A model generated the notes under the pieces. It was not told the origin of the DNA and searched no databases. It saw nothing but the letters and a program-made list of their open reading frames with translations. The position numbers and the translations under genes were made by a program. Positions 34,191 to 42,354 of a stretch of 64,000 nt of DNA are shown one piece after another. Position 1 is the stretch's first letter; each line of letters begins with the position of its first letter. Source of the DNA: Thermoanaerobacter wiegelii Rt8.B1 (GTDB taxonomy: Bacteria; Bacillota; Thermoanaerobacteria; Thermoanaerobacterales; Thermoanaerobacteraceae); the NCBI RefSeq assembly GCF_000147695.2, contig NC_015958.1, positions 102,501 to 166,500 on the forward strand, written 5' to 3'.

Positions 34191-34852
34191 ATTTTTGACA
34201 CCTCACTTTCGGGGCTTATGTATTGTTTTAAAAGAGGCAAGTCTTCAGAAATGATTATTACTAGCGCTATTATGTATTTTCTGTGTTTTTCTATAGTCTT
34301 GCGGCTTACTTTTAAAATATTTACTAAATCTTTTATAGGAAGATTCTTTTTGCTTTTTAAATATTCCAGTAAGCCCCTATTTTCAAAAATTGTATAAGCA
34401 ATTTTTGTAGCTATTTTTCTTGTGTCTGCGTGCTTGGGAGATTGTTTGACTAAATCATCTAAAGTTATGTTGTAAAGACTTAGCAAGTTTACAAAAGAAA
34501 TCATTTCTAGTTTTCTATTTTCCGCTTCATAATCAGTGCTTTTTTCTACATATAGTTCTAAAGGAATAGTATTTTGCTGATTTTGCCGTAAAAAATCTAT
34601 AAGTCGCCTTTTAATAAGCAAACTTGAAAAGCTTAAGAATGAGCCTTTTGTATCATCAAAGCTGTCTATGGCTTCGTTAAAAGCTATGAGTCCTATGCTT
34701 AATTCATCACTATTTTTTTCATCTATGTATTTGTTTGTAAATAAAGACAATTGCTTTATGATAAAGGGGGTATATTCCTCAATTAATTTTTCTCTCTCGG
34801 AGGGGTCTTTTTTAGCTGCGTATACTCTGTCGTTTATATCCAACTTAACCAC
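34187..34852 (-). CDS. sigI: RNA polymerase sigma factor SigI
   Basis: This 221-residue sigma factor of the SigI type has region 2 (LSIGLIAFNEAIDSFDDTKGSF, then FLSFSSLLIKRRLIDFLR) and a C-terminal domain with helix-turn-helix (IKDLVNILKVSRKTIEKHRKY). In B. subtilis SigI responds to heat; in cellulolytic clostridia SigI-RsgI pairs sense polysaccharide. The downstream rsgI with overlapping start is diagnostic. Confidence 0.93.
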   Translation of the reverse strand: MVKLDINDRVYAAKKDPSEREKLIEEYTPFIIKQLSLFTNKYIDEKNSDELSIGLIAFNEAIDSFDDTKGSFLSFSSLLIKRRLIDFLRQNQQNTIPLELYVEKSTDYEAENRKLEMISFVNLLSLYNITLDDLVKQSPKHADTRKIATKIAYTIFENRGLLEYLKSKKNLPIKDLVNILKVSRKTIEKHRKYIIALVIIISEDLPLLKQYISPESEVSKI

Positions 34853-34864
34853 CCCATTATATTA

Positions 34865-34891
34865 TTCGAATGGGTTAATTTTTTTGAGGGT
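34865..34891 (-). promoter_or_regulatory. Candidate sigma-I promoter (autoregulation of sigI)
   Basis: On the minus strand ACCCTC-AAAA, 17 bp from ACCCTC to CGAA, resembles the sigma-I promoter pattern (C-rich -35 followed by A's, CGAA -10). It is positioned right upstream of sigI. Confidence 0.45.
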
Positions 34892-34960
34892 ATTCTATTA
34901 ATAATGATTATATATTATAATATAAATGTCAACAAAAAAATACCAATGGGAGGTATAGAG

Positions 34961-36016
34961 TTGCTTACACAAGAACAAGTATTAAACGCTCTAAGAAAGG
35001 TATATGACCCAGAAATAGGAAGAAGTATAGTTGACCTTGATATGGTGAGAAATATTCAAATTGAAGGGGATAAAGTTACAATTGACATAAACCTTACTGT
35101 GAAAGGTTGCCCTCTTCAAGATACTATTAAAAAAGATGCTATCGAGGAAGTATCCAAACTTGAAGGAGTTTCAGAAGTAATAGTAAATTTAGGTAGCATG
35201 ACAGAAGAAGAAAGACAAAATTTAGCAAGAAAGCTTAGCGGTGGCAGAAAACCTATATTTGAAAATACGAGAGTAATAGTAGTAGGTAGTGGGAAAGGTG
35301 GAGTAGGCAAGTCCACTGTTGCAGTTAATTTAGCTGTAGCTCTTGCCAGATTAGGCTTTAAAGTAGGGCTTTTGGATGCGGATGTGTTGGGATTTAGTGT
35401 TCCAAGGCTTTTGGGGATTGTGGATGAAAGACCTTACGCATTGGATGAGCATACTATTTTGCCATTAGAAAGATTCGGGATAAAAGTGATTTCAATGGGT
35501 AATTTTACTGACGAAGATACACCTTTAATATGGAGAGGTCCACTTTTGTCAGGAGTTCTTGATCAGTTTTTCAATGATGTATATTGGGGAGAATTAGATT
35601 ATTTAGTATTGGATCTACCTCCAGGAACAGGAGATATACCTCTTACAGTGATGCAAAAATTGCCTGAGTCAAAATTTGTGCTTGTGACAACTCCACAAGC
35701 TTCAGCATCTCACGTAGCGGGAAGAATTGGCTATATGGCTAAAAAAGTTAATTTAGAAGTTATAGGTATTGTGGAAAACATGTCATATTTTGAATGCCCT
35801 AACTGCCATCAAAGGTATAATATTTTTGGCGAAGGAGAAACAGAAAAATTGGCGCAAGATTTAGGAACGGAAATACTTGTAAAGATTCCAATGACGGTTA
35901 AAGTCAGAGAATTAAGCGATGTAGGTATACCACCTGCTCTTGATGATGGACCAGAGGGATTGCCCTATATTGAACTGGCGGAAAAAGTTGTGGAGAAAGT
36001 AAGGCCTATCAAATAA
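34961..36016 (+). CDS. mrp: Mrp/ApbC-family iron-sulfur cluster carrier ATPase
   Basis: This 351-residue protein has an N-terminal MIP18/DUF59 domain (about 1-80, VLNALRKVYDPEIGRSIVDL) and a ParA-type ATPase with deviant Walker A GSGKGGVGKSTVAVNLA. A CxxC pair (ECPNCH) binds the bridging Fe-S cluster. It delivers Fe-S clusters to apoproteins, a need shown by the many Fe-S proteins here. TTG 34961 is chosen, with GGGAGG 7 nt upstream. Confidence 0.93.
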   Translation: MLTQEQVLNALRKVYDPEIGRSIVDLDMVRNIQIEGDKVTIDINLTVKGCPLQDTIKKDAIEEVSKLEGVSEVIVNLGSMTEEERQNLARKLSGGRKPIFENTRVIVVGSGKGGVGKSTVAVNLAVALARLGFKVGLLDADVLGFSVPRLLGIVDERPYALDEHTILPLERFGIKVISMGNFTDEDTPLIWRGPLLSGVLDQFFNDVYWGELDYLVLDLPPGTGDIPLTVMQKLPESKFVLVTTPQASASHVAGRIGYMAKKVNLEVIGIVENMSYFECPNCHQRYNIFGEGETEKLAQDLGTEILVKIPMTVKVRELSDVGIPPALDDGPEGLPYIELAEKVVEKVRPIK

Positions 36017-36327
36017 AAAGCCTCTTTGTAAGGCGCCAGACTGTAGACAAAACTTTTTATAAAGGAGGCATTTTGCATAGGCTAAGCGACTTGTTACAAA
36101 GCGGCAACTAAACTTAGCGAGACCGAGGAACGGAGGCAGGGCCGAAGCCAAGGAGGGCGGAGGCGGGCACCTTAAGGCATGGATTCCGAATGTGCCCGGA
36201 ACCCTGCCGGAGTCCGAGGGGAAGCTTATGTTTAGTCGCTTTGTAACTCTGGAGCGAACAATGCAAAATGCCTCCTTCAAAGAAAATAACTTTGTCGACA
36301 AACTGAAGCCTCTTTGTGAGGCTTTTT
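36017..36327. repeat. Long foldback (inverted-repeat) element inside the mrp terminator
   Basis: This gene-free stretch folds on itself almost end to end. AAAGGAGGCATTTTGCAT (36061-36078) is complementary to ATGCAAAATGCCTCCTT (about 36260-36277). GTTACAAAGCG-GCA-ACTAAAC (about 36093-36113) is complementary to GTTTAGTCGCTTTGTAAC (about 36230-36247). Inside, GGCAGGG/CCCTGCC and CGGGCAC/GTGCCCG pair. The core is GC-rich, unlike the neighbourhood. The flanks repeat AAGCCTCTTTGT-AGGC directly, as if a GCCTCTTTGTGAGGC terminator had been split and duplicated by insertion. It could be a MITE-like element or a structured RNA. Confidence 0.7.
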
Positions 36328-36333
36328 TATTTG
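36306..36333 (+). terminator. Terminator downstream of the foldback element
   Basis: GCCTC-TTTGT-GAGGC stem followed by six T. It is probably the original mrp terminator, now displaced by the inserted element. Confidence 0.7.
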
Positions 36334-36683
36334 GCAAGTTCATCTTCAGGAATTGTATCAGTTAAATTTTCAACATATTTTGAGAGGTTTTGTATAACTT
36401 CTTCATAAGGCAAACTTTTCTCAAGACGTATAAATTTTAGCCCTTTTTGCTTTGCCTTTCCATAAGAAAGACTGCAAAAAGCTTCAGGCACAGTTATTAC
36501 TACATCGGTTTTTTGGTCAAGGAGAAAATCTACAATAGCACTTCTTCTTCCTTCTTTTAGAAAGTATCCCGGATTATCGTACTTTTCAGTATTTTCTTTT
36601 TGTGTATCAAAAATAATTATATATGGCCCGTCGGGAAGTTTTTCAATATAGCCTTCTTTTGTTATTGTAGCAGCTATTCTCAT
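36327..36683 (-). CDS. NifX/NafY-like (dinitrogenase FeMo-cofactor family) protein
   Basis: This 118-residue protein has a ribonuclease-H-like fold pattern seen in the NifX/NifB-C-terminal family (MRIAATITKEG, IVDFLLDQKTDVVIT). No nif genes are nearby, and in non-diazotrophs such proteins are linked to Fe-S or metal handling. It is convergent with mrp, a common neighbour of this family. The product of this gene in Thermoanaerobacterales is uncharacterised. Confidence 0.65.
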   Translation of the reverse strand: MRIAATITKEGYIEKLPDGPYIIIFDTQKENTEKYDNPGYFLKEGRRSAIVDFLLDQKTDVVITVPEAFCSLSYGKAKQKGLKFIRLEKSLPYEEVIQNLSKYVENLTDTIPEDELAK

Positions 36684-36700
36684 ACGAATTTGCCTCCTTC

Positions 36701-36734
36701 TTTAAAGTATAATTTAATTTAAAGTATAATTTAA
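36701..36734. repeat. Perfect tandem repeat, 2 x 17 bp, upstream of the NifX-like gene
   Basis: TTTAAAGTATAATTTAA occurs twice without a gap. Each unit carries a TATACT (minus strand) and a TATAAT (plus strand), so duplicated -10 boxes or a doubled operator are possible. Confidence 0.75.
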
Positions 36735-36832
36735 TTATATTCCTTCTAAATAGAAAAACAAAATTTTTAATATTGTACTCGATATATATTCTATGATATA
36801 ATACAGTATATCATAGACAAGGAGTGAGAGTT

Positions 36833-37351
36833 TTGCTCAAGGGGATAAAATGGCAGATTGTTTTGATAACTTTTGTGGTAGTTTTTGGATTTTTATTTGC
36901 CAGCTTTCAATTGTATCAAAATAAAATTCTGCCCGATAAGATTTCAAGAGATGTAAGTACGGTTAAATTTGTTAAAACGGTAACAATTTCAACTGATACC
37001 AATGAATATATTATAAAGGTTAAATTAGGAAAAGTAGAAAATTTGATGGAAACTTATAAAGAAATAGAAAATAAGGTAAATAAATATCCTGTTAAAATAA
37101 ATATTTTACTTATTGACAATCCTAATGAGAAGTTAAATAATGTTTATTATAACTCTCAGTTTTCAATTTACGAAGGCATACAAAAAGGCGATTATATGAA
37201 GATGTATGATACAATAAAAGAGATTTCAAGTAAAAATAATGTAATATCTTATGTATATATTGATAAGCAAAACATCTATTTAGATTTAAGAGATGGTTCT
37301 CATTATTTATATAAAATAATACCGCGTGAGGCTTACAAGGGGGAAAGCTAA
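36833..37351 (+). CDS. Membrane-anchored protein encoded with the FtsH-like protease
   Basis: This 172-residue protein has one N-terminal helix (IVLITFVVVFGFLFASF) and a predicted outer domain. The end of that domain (NVISYVYIDKQNIYLDLRDG) resembles the strand pattern of the FtsH extracytoplasmic domain. It starts at TTG 36833 after AAGGAG, and its stop is contiguous with the ATG of the FtsH-like gene. It could be a separate substrate-recruiting or ext-domain subunit of the protease. I do not recognise a named family. Confidence 0.7.
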   Translation: MLKGIKWQIVLITFVVVFGFLFASFQLYQNKILPDKISRDVSTVKFVKTVTISTDTNEYIIKVKLGKVENLMETYKEIENKVNKYPVKINILLIDNPNEKLNNVYYNSQFSIYEGIQKGDYMKMYDTIKEISSKNNVISYVYIDKQNIYLDLRDGSHYLYKIIPREAYKGES

Positions 37352-38833
37352 ATGGTTAAAGAAATTTTATTAGGGGTAGTTATTGCTTTTGGAATATTTG
37401 CAGCTTTTCTAAGTATAAATGTTACTCCTTTACTCTTTCTGGCAGGTGCTTTTTTGCTTTTTAATTATATTATGGAAAATAAAGGGTTAATACCAGGGAG
37501 CAAAAATATTATAAAACCCGAATCGGAAATATCCTTTGAAGATATTGGAGGACAAAATACTGCTATTTCTGAGTTAAAAGAAGCCTTGGATTTTGTAATA
37601 AATAGGGAGAAAATATCTAAAATGGGTATACGGCCTATCAAGGGCATATTACTGACAGGACCTCCTGGAACTGGTAAGACTTTATTAGCTAAAGCAGCTG
37701 CAAAATATACAAATTCCAGCTTTATAGCTACTTCAGGTAGTGAATTTATAGAAATGTATGCAGGAGTAGGTGCTCAAAGAGTTAGAAATCTTTTTGAAAC
37801 AGCAAAAAATCTTGCTAGAAAAGAAGGCAAAAACAGTGCAATAATATTTATTGATGAAATTGACATATTAGGTGCTAAAAGAGGAACTAATGAAAGCCAT
37901 CATGAATACGACCAAACCCTTAATCAATTGCTAGTGGAAATGGATGGGATTAAAAGCGATGGAGAAATAAATATTTTAGTAATTGCTGCAACAAACAGGC
38001 CAGATTTATTAGATCCTGCTCTTTTGCGACCTGGCAGATTTGACAGGCAAGTAGTTGTGGACTTGCCTGATAAAAGTGGAAGGCTGCAGATTTTAAAAAT
38101 TCATACAAAGAATAAGCCTTTGGGGGAAGATGTTAATCTTGAAGAAATAGCTGAAGATACTTTTGGTTTTTCTGGAGCTCATTTAGAGAGCCTTTGCAAT
38201 GAGGCAGCAATTCTTGCTATGCGAGATAATTCAGAAGTTATTTTACAAAAGCATTTTAAAGAGGCTGTAGATAAAGTTATATTGGGAGAAAAAAGTGATA
38301 GAAAACCTACAGAAGAAGAAATATTTAGAGTTTCTGTTCATGAATCGGGACATGCTATAATAAGCGAAACAGTAAATCCAGGTTCTGTTGCGACTGTGAC
38401 AATTGTACCAAGAGGTAAAGCACTTGGATTTGTGAGGCAGACAGACAAAGAAGACATGCTCATTTATACAAAAGAACAGTTGGAAAAAGATATAATGGTG
38501 GCTTTAGGTGGTACAGTAGCTGAGCTTTTGGTTTTGGGCAATAGAAGTACTGGTTCTGCTAATGACTTTGAACAGGCGGTTGATATTGCAAAGAAGATGG
38601 TATACACTGGATTGTCCGATTTAGGGATAGTAAGTAAAGAAGATGTTCCTAAGGAAAAGGTCAATGAGGAAGTAAATAAAATTATTCAGGTCCAAGAAGG
38701 AAAAGTAAAAGAAATTTTAGAGGAAAAACTGGAAGTATTAAAAGCGATTGCAGATATTTTAAGAAAAGAAGAAACTATATCAGGAGAGAAACTAAGAGAA
38801 CTGATAGGTGAAAAGGAAGTTGCTATAGCTTGA
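37352..38833 (+). CDS. ftsH: FtsH-type AAA+ zinc metalloprotease (short form)
   Basis: This 493-residue protease has Walker A GPPGTGKT, Walker B AIIFIDEID, SRH region ATNRPDLLDPALLRPGRFDRQ, and the zinc site HESGH, with the distal Asp region GSANDFEQA. FtsH degrades membrane and regulatory proteins. It is shorter than usual FtsH (about 610). The two N-terminal helices are joined by almost no loop, so the normal extracytoplasmic domain is missing, in keeping with a separate partner gene upstream. It is probably a second FtsH paralogue. Confidence 0.88.
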   Translation: MVKEILLGVVIAFGIFAAFLSINVTPLLFLAGAFLLFNYIMENKGLIPGSKNIIKPESEISFEDIGGQNTAISELKEALDFVINREKISKMGIRPIKGILLTGPPGTGKTLLAKAAAKYTNSSFIATSGSEFIEMYAGVGAQRVRNLFETAKNLARKEGKNSAIIFIDEIDILGAKRGTNESHHEYDQTLNQLLVEMDGIKSDGEINILVIAATNRPDLLDPALLRPGRFDRQVVVDLPDKSGRLQILKIHTKNKPLGEDVNLEEIAEDTFGFSGAHLESLCNEAAILAMRDNSEVILQKHFKEAVDKVILGEKSDRKPTEEEIFRVSVHESGHAIISETVNPGSVATVTIVPRGKALGFVRQTDKEDMLIYTKEQLEKDIMVALGGTVAELLVLGNRSTGSANDFEQAVDIAKKMVYTGLSDLGIVSKEDVPKEKVNEEVNKIIQVQEGKVKEILEEKLEVLKAIADILRKEETISGEKLRELIGEKEVAIA

Positions 38834-38837
38834 TTTG

Positions 38838-38876
38838 TATAAAAGAAGCGTCTGATAAAAGGCGCTTCTTTTATAT
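38838..38876 (+). terminator. Terminator after the FtsH-like gene
   Basis: TATAAAAGAAGCG pairs with CGCTTCTTTTATA across a 12-nt loop, giving a 13-bp stem. Confidence 0.8.
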
Positions 38877-38972
38877 GATAAAAATAAAACGAATTATAAG
38901 AAAAAAATAAGAGTATTATGAATTCTAATAAGTGGAGATTTAAAAGACAGTTAAGAAAGGAAGAAGCCTAAT

Positions 38973-38990
38973 TTGTTAAAATAATAACAG
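38973..38990. promoter_or_regulatory. Candidate Rex operator upstream of ech
   Basis: TTGTTAAAATAATAACAG differs from the clostridial Rex consensus TTGTTAANNNNTTAACAA at two positions. It lies 43 bp upstream of the ech -35 box. Rex senses NADH/NAD and often controls hydrogenase genes. A second inverted repeat, TTATCAT-N6-ATGATAA (38997-39016), lies between it and the promoter. Confidence 0.5.
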
Positions 38991-39032
38991 AAAAAATTAT
39001 CATTATTTCATGATAAATATTATCTATTGTTA

Positions 39033-39061
39033 TTGACTTTATACACATGAAACCGTATAAT
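39033..39061 (+). promoter_or_regulatory. Promoter of the ech-hyp operon
   Basis: TTGACT, exactly 17 bp, TATAAT, about 85 bp before echA. The rest of the 38834-39146 gap holds the ftsH terminator and the operator-like repeats. Confidence 0.8.
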
Positions 39062-39146
39062 CATTGTAGAAGGTTTATCAATTAATTAGGATTCTGTATA
39101 CAATATGTAAGTTGCAGTTAGTTAAATTTTTAAGAGAGGTGTTTTT

Positions 39147-41033
39147 ATGCAGTCAAATTTATTACTGCTAAGCATTATATTTCCTATTATAGCGGGTATT
39201 ATTGTTCTTTTTTTGAGGCAATCTTCTATTAGAAAGGCTTTTATTGCTGCATCTTTAGGTGTAATCGTTTTACTATCTTTAATTATGTTGGCGACCTTAA
39301 AAGTACCTGATATTTTTAATTCCCCGGCTTATTACAATGGTATGGATGTGGCCATCAAGATAGGGGACTTTGCTCTTTTGCTTTATGTTCTTTATATTTC
39401 TTTTAAAATTAAAGAATGGAGAGCGACTTTTTTTGCAGTATTACAACTTGTTCCTTTAATATACTTTGAGTTTTTTATGTTAAAGGAACACGAAGTTGCA
39501 ATGTTTTTAGTAGATGAACTGTCTATTATAATGAACTTGATTATATCAATTGTTGGTTCTCTAATAGCTCTTTATGCCTTTGGATACATGGACCATCATG
39601 AAGAAGAGAAACATGTATCACCTACAAGACAGCCGAGATTTTTTGCTATTATACTTATATTCCTAGGGGCAATGAATGGAGTAGTATTTTCTAATAATTT
39701 GATGTGGATGTATTTCTTCTGGGAAGTAACTACATTAAGTTCCTTCATGCTGATAAGCCATGACCAAACAGAAGAAGCTATTAGAAATGCAGCAAGAGCT
39801 TTATGGATTAACATGATGGGTGGTTTTGCACTTTTACTGGGGATAATATTTATTTACACTAACTACAACACTATATCTTTAGTTGATGTATTAAGCATAA
39901 AAGATACTGCGTATATACTTTTGCCAATGTTCTTTATAGCATTTGCAGCTTTTACAAAATCTGCGCAACTGCCCTTCCAGAGTTGGCTTCTTGGGGCAAT
40001 GGTGGCTCCCACGCCGGTTTCTGCGCTTTTGCACTCCAGTACAATGGTTAAAGCAGGTATATACGTTTTATTGAGATTTTCACCGCTTTTTAGGAGTACA
40101 TTGTTAAGCGACTTTATAGCGATATACGGTGCGTTTACTTTTCTAGCTACAGCTTTCCTTGCTATAAGTCAAAGCAATGCCAAGAGGATACTGGCATATT
40201 CTACTGTATCAAATTTAGGGCTTATGATAGCAAGCATTGGAATTAATACTTCAAGTGCTATTGCTGCAGCTATATTGCTTTTGATATTCCATGCAGTGTC
40301 TAAAGCTTTGTTGTTCTTGTGCGTTGGAACGATAGAGCAACATATTGGAAGTAGAGATATTGAAGATATGAAGGGTTTGGTAAATAGGATGCCTGTAACA
40401 GCGGCAATAACTTTTATAGGAATTTTAACTCTTATGGCAGCACCCTTTGGAATGCTTGTATCTAAATGGCTTATAATAGAAGTAGCAGCTAATCAAATAT
40501 GGATCTCTGTCATATTAGCGATAGGAAGTGCTTTGACAGTACTTTATTACACCAGATGGATAGGAAATCTTTTATCGGGAACGTATTTTAGTAAGCGCTC
40601 AGAGGAGCATATGAATACCACAATTGGTATTTCTCTCTACAGCTTAACAGCAATAGCTATTGTATTAAGTTTTGCAATTTCAACTTTATATAATATGTTA
40701 GTAATGCCTCAAATATTGAATATGAAAATGGATGTGGCTCTCAAAGCTGTTAAAGGCTATTTATATACTTCAAACGGAGGATTTACCATTTATCCTATTT
40801 TCATAACAATTGGTATAGCGATAGTGTTATCACTAATTTCCATAAGAAAATCTACACGAGTTGCTGTAAAAACTACTCCTTATACAGCAGGACTTACTTA
40901 TGTAGAAGAGGATGGGTATGATGTAAAAAATTACTATCTCACGACTTTTGCAACTGAAGGGATATTGACAAAATATTTTAATTATATTTCTGTTGCTTTA
41001 ATTGCTGTGATTCTGGGAGGTGCTATCCTATGA
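39147..41033 (+). CDS. echA: Ech hydrogenase subunit EchA (NuoL/MrpA-type ion translocator)
   Basis: This 628-residue polytopic protein has about 16 helices. The NuoL-like core includes the conserved region TKSAQLPFQSWLLGAMVAPTP (TM7 Lys and TM8) and HSSTMVKAGIYVL. It forms the antiporter-like membrane arm through which the hydrogenase moves H+ or Na+. It starts the operon with AGAGAGGTG as ribosome site and overlaps echB by 4 bp. Confidence 0.93.
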   Translation: MQSNLLLLSIIFPIIAGIIVLFLRQSSIRKAFIAASLGVIVLLSLIMLATLKVPDIFNSPAYYNGMDVAIKIGDFALLLYVLYISFKIKEWRATFFAVLQLVPLIYFEFFMLKEHEVAMFLVDELSIIMNLIISIVGSLIALYAFGYMDHHEEEKHVSPTRQPRFFAIILIFLGAMNGVVFSNNLMWMYFFWEVTTLSSFMLISHDQTEEAIRNAARALWINMMGGFALLLGIIFIYTNYNTISLVDVLSIKDTAYILLPMFFIAFAAFTKSAQLPFQSWLLGAMVAPTPVSALLHSSTMVKAGIYVLLRFSPLFRSTLLSDFIAIYGAFTFLATAFLAISQSNAKRILAYSTVSNLGLMIASIGINTSSAIAAAILLLIFHAVSKALLFLCVGTIEQHIGSRDIEDMKGLVNRMPVTAAITFIGILTLMAAPFGMLVSKWLIIEVAANQIWISVILAIGSALTVLYYTRWIGNLLSGTYFSKRSEEHMNTTIGISLYSLTAIAIVLSFAISTLYNMLVMPQILNMKMDVALKAVKGYLYTSNGGFTIYPIFITIGIAIVLSLISIRKSTRVAVKTTPYTAGLTYVEEDGYDVKNYYLTTFATEGILTKYFNYISVALIAVILGGAIL

Positions 41034-41881
41034 TAAAAGAAATTGGGATATTTGTTGTTGCAGTGATTTTAGCTCCTTTAATCGGCGGTTTTTTATCAGG
41101 GATTGACAGAAAACTAACAGCATTTATACAAGGAAGATATGGGCCTCCCATCTGGCAGCCTTTTTACGATGTAATAAAACTTTTATACAAGCAAAGACTA
41201 TTAGTAAATGACTTTCAAGTGTTTTCTGCCTATATGTATCTTTTATCAGCGATTCTTTCTGTGGGGCTTTTTGCTATAAAAGCAGACCTTTTGATGATTT
41301 TGTTTATAATGTCTGTAGGACTTGTGTTCTATATAGCGGGAGCTCTTTCAACAAAATCTCCTTACAGCCAAGTTGGGGCTCAAAGAGAGCTTATGCAGAT
41401 GTTAGCATATGAACCGATGTTGATATTTTTTGCTATAGCAGTCTACAATGTGACCGGAAGCTTTAATTTAGCTCAAATAATGACCCATGGCAAATTGCTT
41501 TTAGATTTGCCTTTGATGTTTATACTTTTGGGCTTGGTTTTGACAATCAAGTTAAAGAAATCACCTTTTGACTTATCAGCTTCAGAACACGCTCATCAAG
41601 AGTTGGTACGAGGCATTTTGACGGACTATTCAGGTCCTTACCTTGCTTTGATTCATATTGCTGATTGGTATGAGTTGGTTTTGATATTAGCTATGATTGC
41701 TATATTATGGTCTCAAAATCTTGTAATAGGTGCTCTTATTGCTTTGGCGACATTCTTTGTGGATATAGTCATAGATAATATAACAGCAAGAATGACAGTA
41801 AAATGGATGTTAGCTTTTAGCTGGAGTATAAGTATTCTATTTACAATTGTGAATATAGCTTATATATATTTTAGGAGATGA
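41030..41881 (+). CDS. echB: Ech hydrogenase subunit EchB (NuoH-type)
   Basis: This 283-residue membrane subunit is homologous to NuoH/HycD and has about eight helices. It contains GRYGPPIWQPFYDVIKLLYK, QREL-type loop QVGAQRELMQML and SPFDLSASEHAHQELVRG, the acidic loops that couple to the peripheral arm. It anchors EchC/EchE to the membrane. Start and stop overlap its neighbours (ATGA). Confidence 0.94.
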   Translation: MIKEIGIFVVAVILAPLIGGFLSGIDRKLTAFIQGRYGPPIWQPFYDVIKLLYKQRLLVNDFQVFSAYMYLLSAILSVGLFAIKADLLMILFIMSVGLVFYIAGALSTKSPYSQVGAQRELMQMLAYEPMLIFFAIAVYNVTGSFNLAQIMTHGKLLLDLPLMFILLGLVLTIKLKKSPFDLSASEHAHQELVRGILTDYSGPYLALIHIADWYELVLILAMIAILWSQNLVIGALIALATFFVDIVIDNITARMTVKWMLAFSWSISILFTIVNIAYIYFRR

Positions 41882-41886
41882 TTGGT

Positions 41887-42354
41887 ATGGGTTTAAAAGA
41901 ATTTGTAGAAAAATCTTTTAAAAAGTCACCGTGGGTTTTGCATTACAACTGCAGCAGTTGTAATGGTTGTGATATTGAAATCTTAGCTTGTATGACTCCT
42001 CTCTATGACATGGAGAGGTTTGGAATGGTAAATGTAGGAAATCCAAAACATGCGGATATTTTAGTAGTTACAGGCACTGTGAACCACAAAAATAAAGAGG
42101 TCTTGAAAAATATATATGACCAAATGCCTGAACCTAAAGTGGTAGTAGCTGTTGGAGTTTGTGCTGCTACAGGAGGCATTTTCAGAGAGGCTTATAATGT
42201 GCTAGGCGGTATTGATAAGGTGATTCCCGTAGATGTCTATGTGCCAGGCTGTCCTGCAAAACCGGAGGCAATAATAGATGGATTGTATAAAGCTGCGGAA
42301 ATTTTAAAAGAAAAATATGAGAAAATGGGAAAAGCTGAAGAGGTGTTAAAATGA
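41887..42354 (+). CDS. echC: Ech hydrogenase small subunit EchC (NuoB-type)
   Basis: This 155-residue subunit ligates the proximal [4Fe-4S] cluster. Ligands are in CSSCNGCDIEI (CxxC), GVCAATGG and VPGCPAKPE. It passes electrons to the NiFe site of EchE. ATG 41887 is preferred with AGGAG 9 nt upstream; ATG 41878 abuts that site. Confidence 0.95.
   Translation: MGLKEFVEKSFKKSPWVLHYNCSSCNGCDIEILACMTPLYDMERFGMVNVGNPKHADILVVTGTVNHKNKEVLKNIYDQMPEPKVVVAVGVCAATGGIFREAYNVLGGIDKVIPVDVYVPGCPAKPEAIIDGLYKAAEILKEKYEKMGKAEEVLK

Noticed and set aside
36017..36327. CRISPR array in the repeat region after mrp
   Set aside because: The repeats are inverted arms of one hairpin, not regularly spaced direct repeats. 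No cas gene is present in the window.
35912..36343. 143-codon minus-strand ORF over the foldback element
   Set aside because: The region is explained by nested inverted repeats, and the frame runs through the mrp 3' end without a ribosome site.
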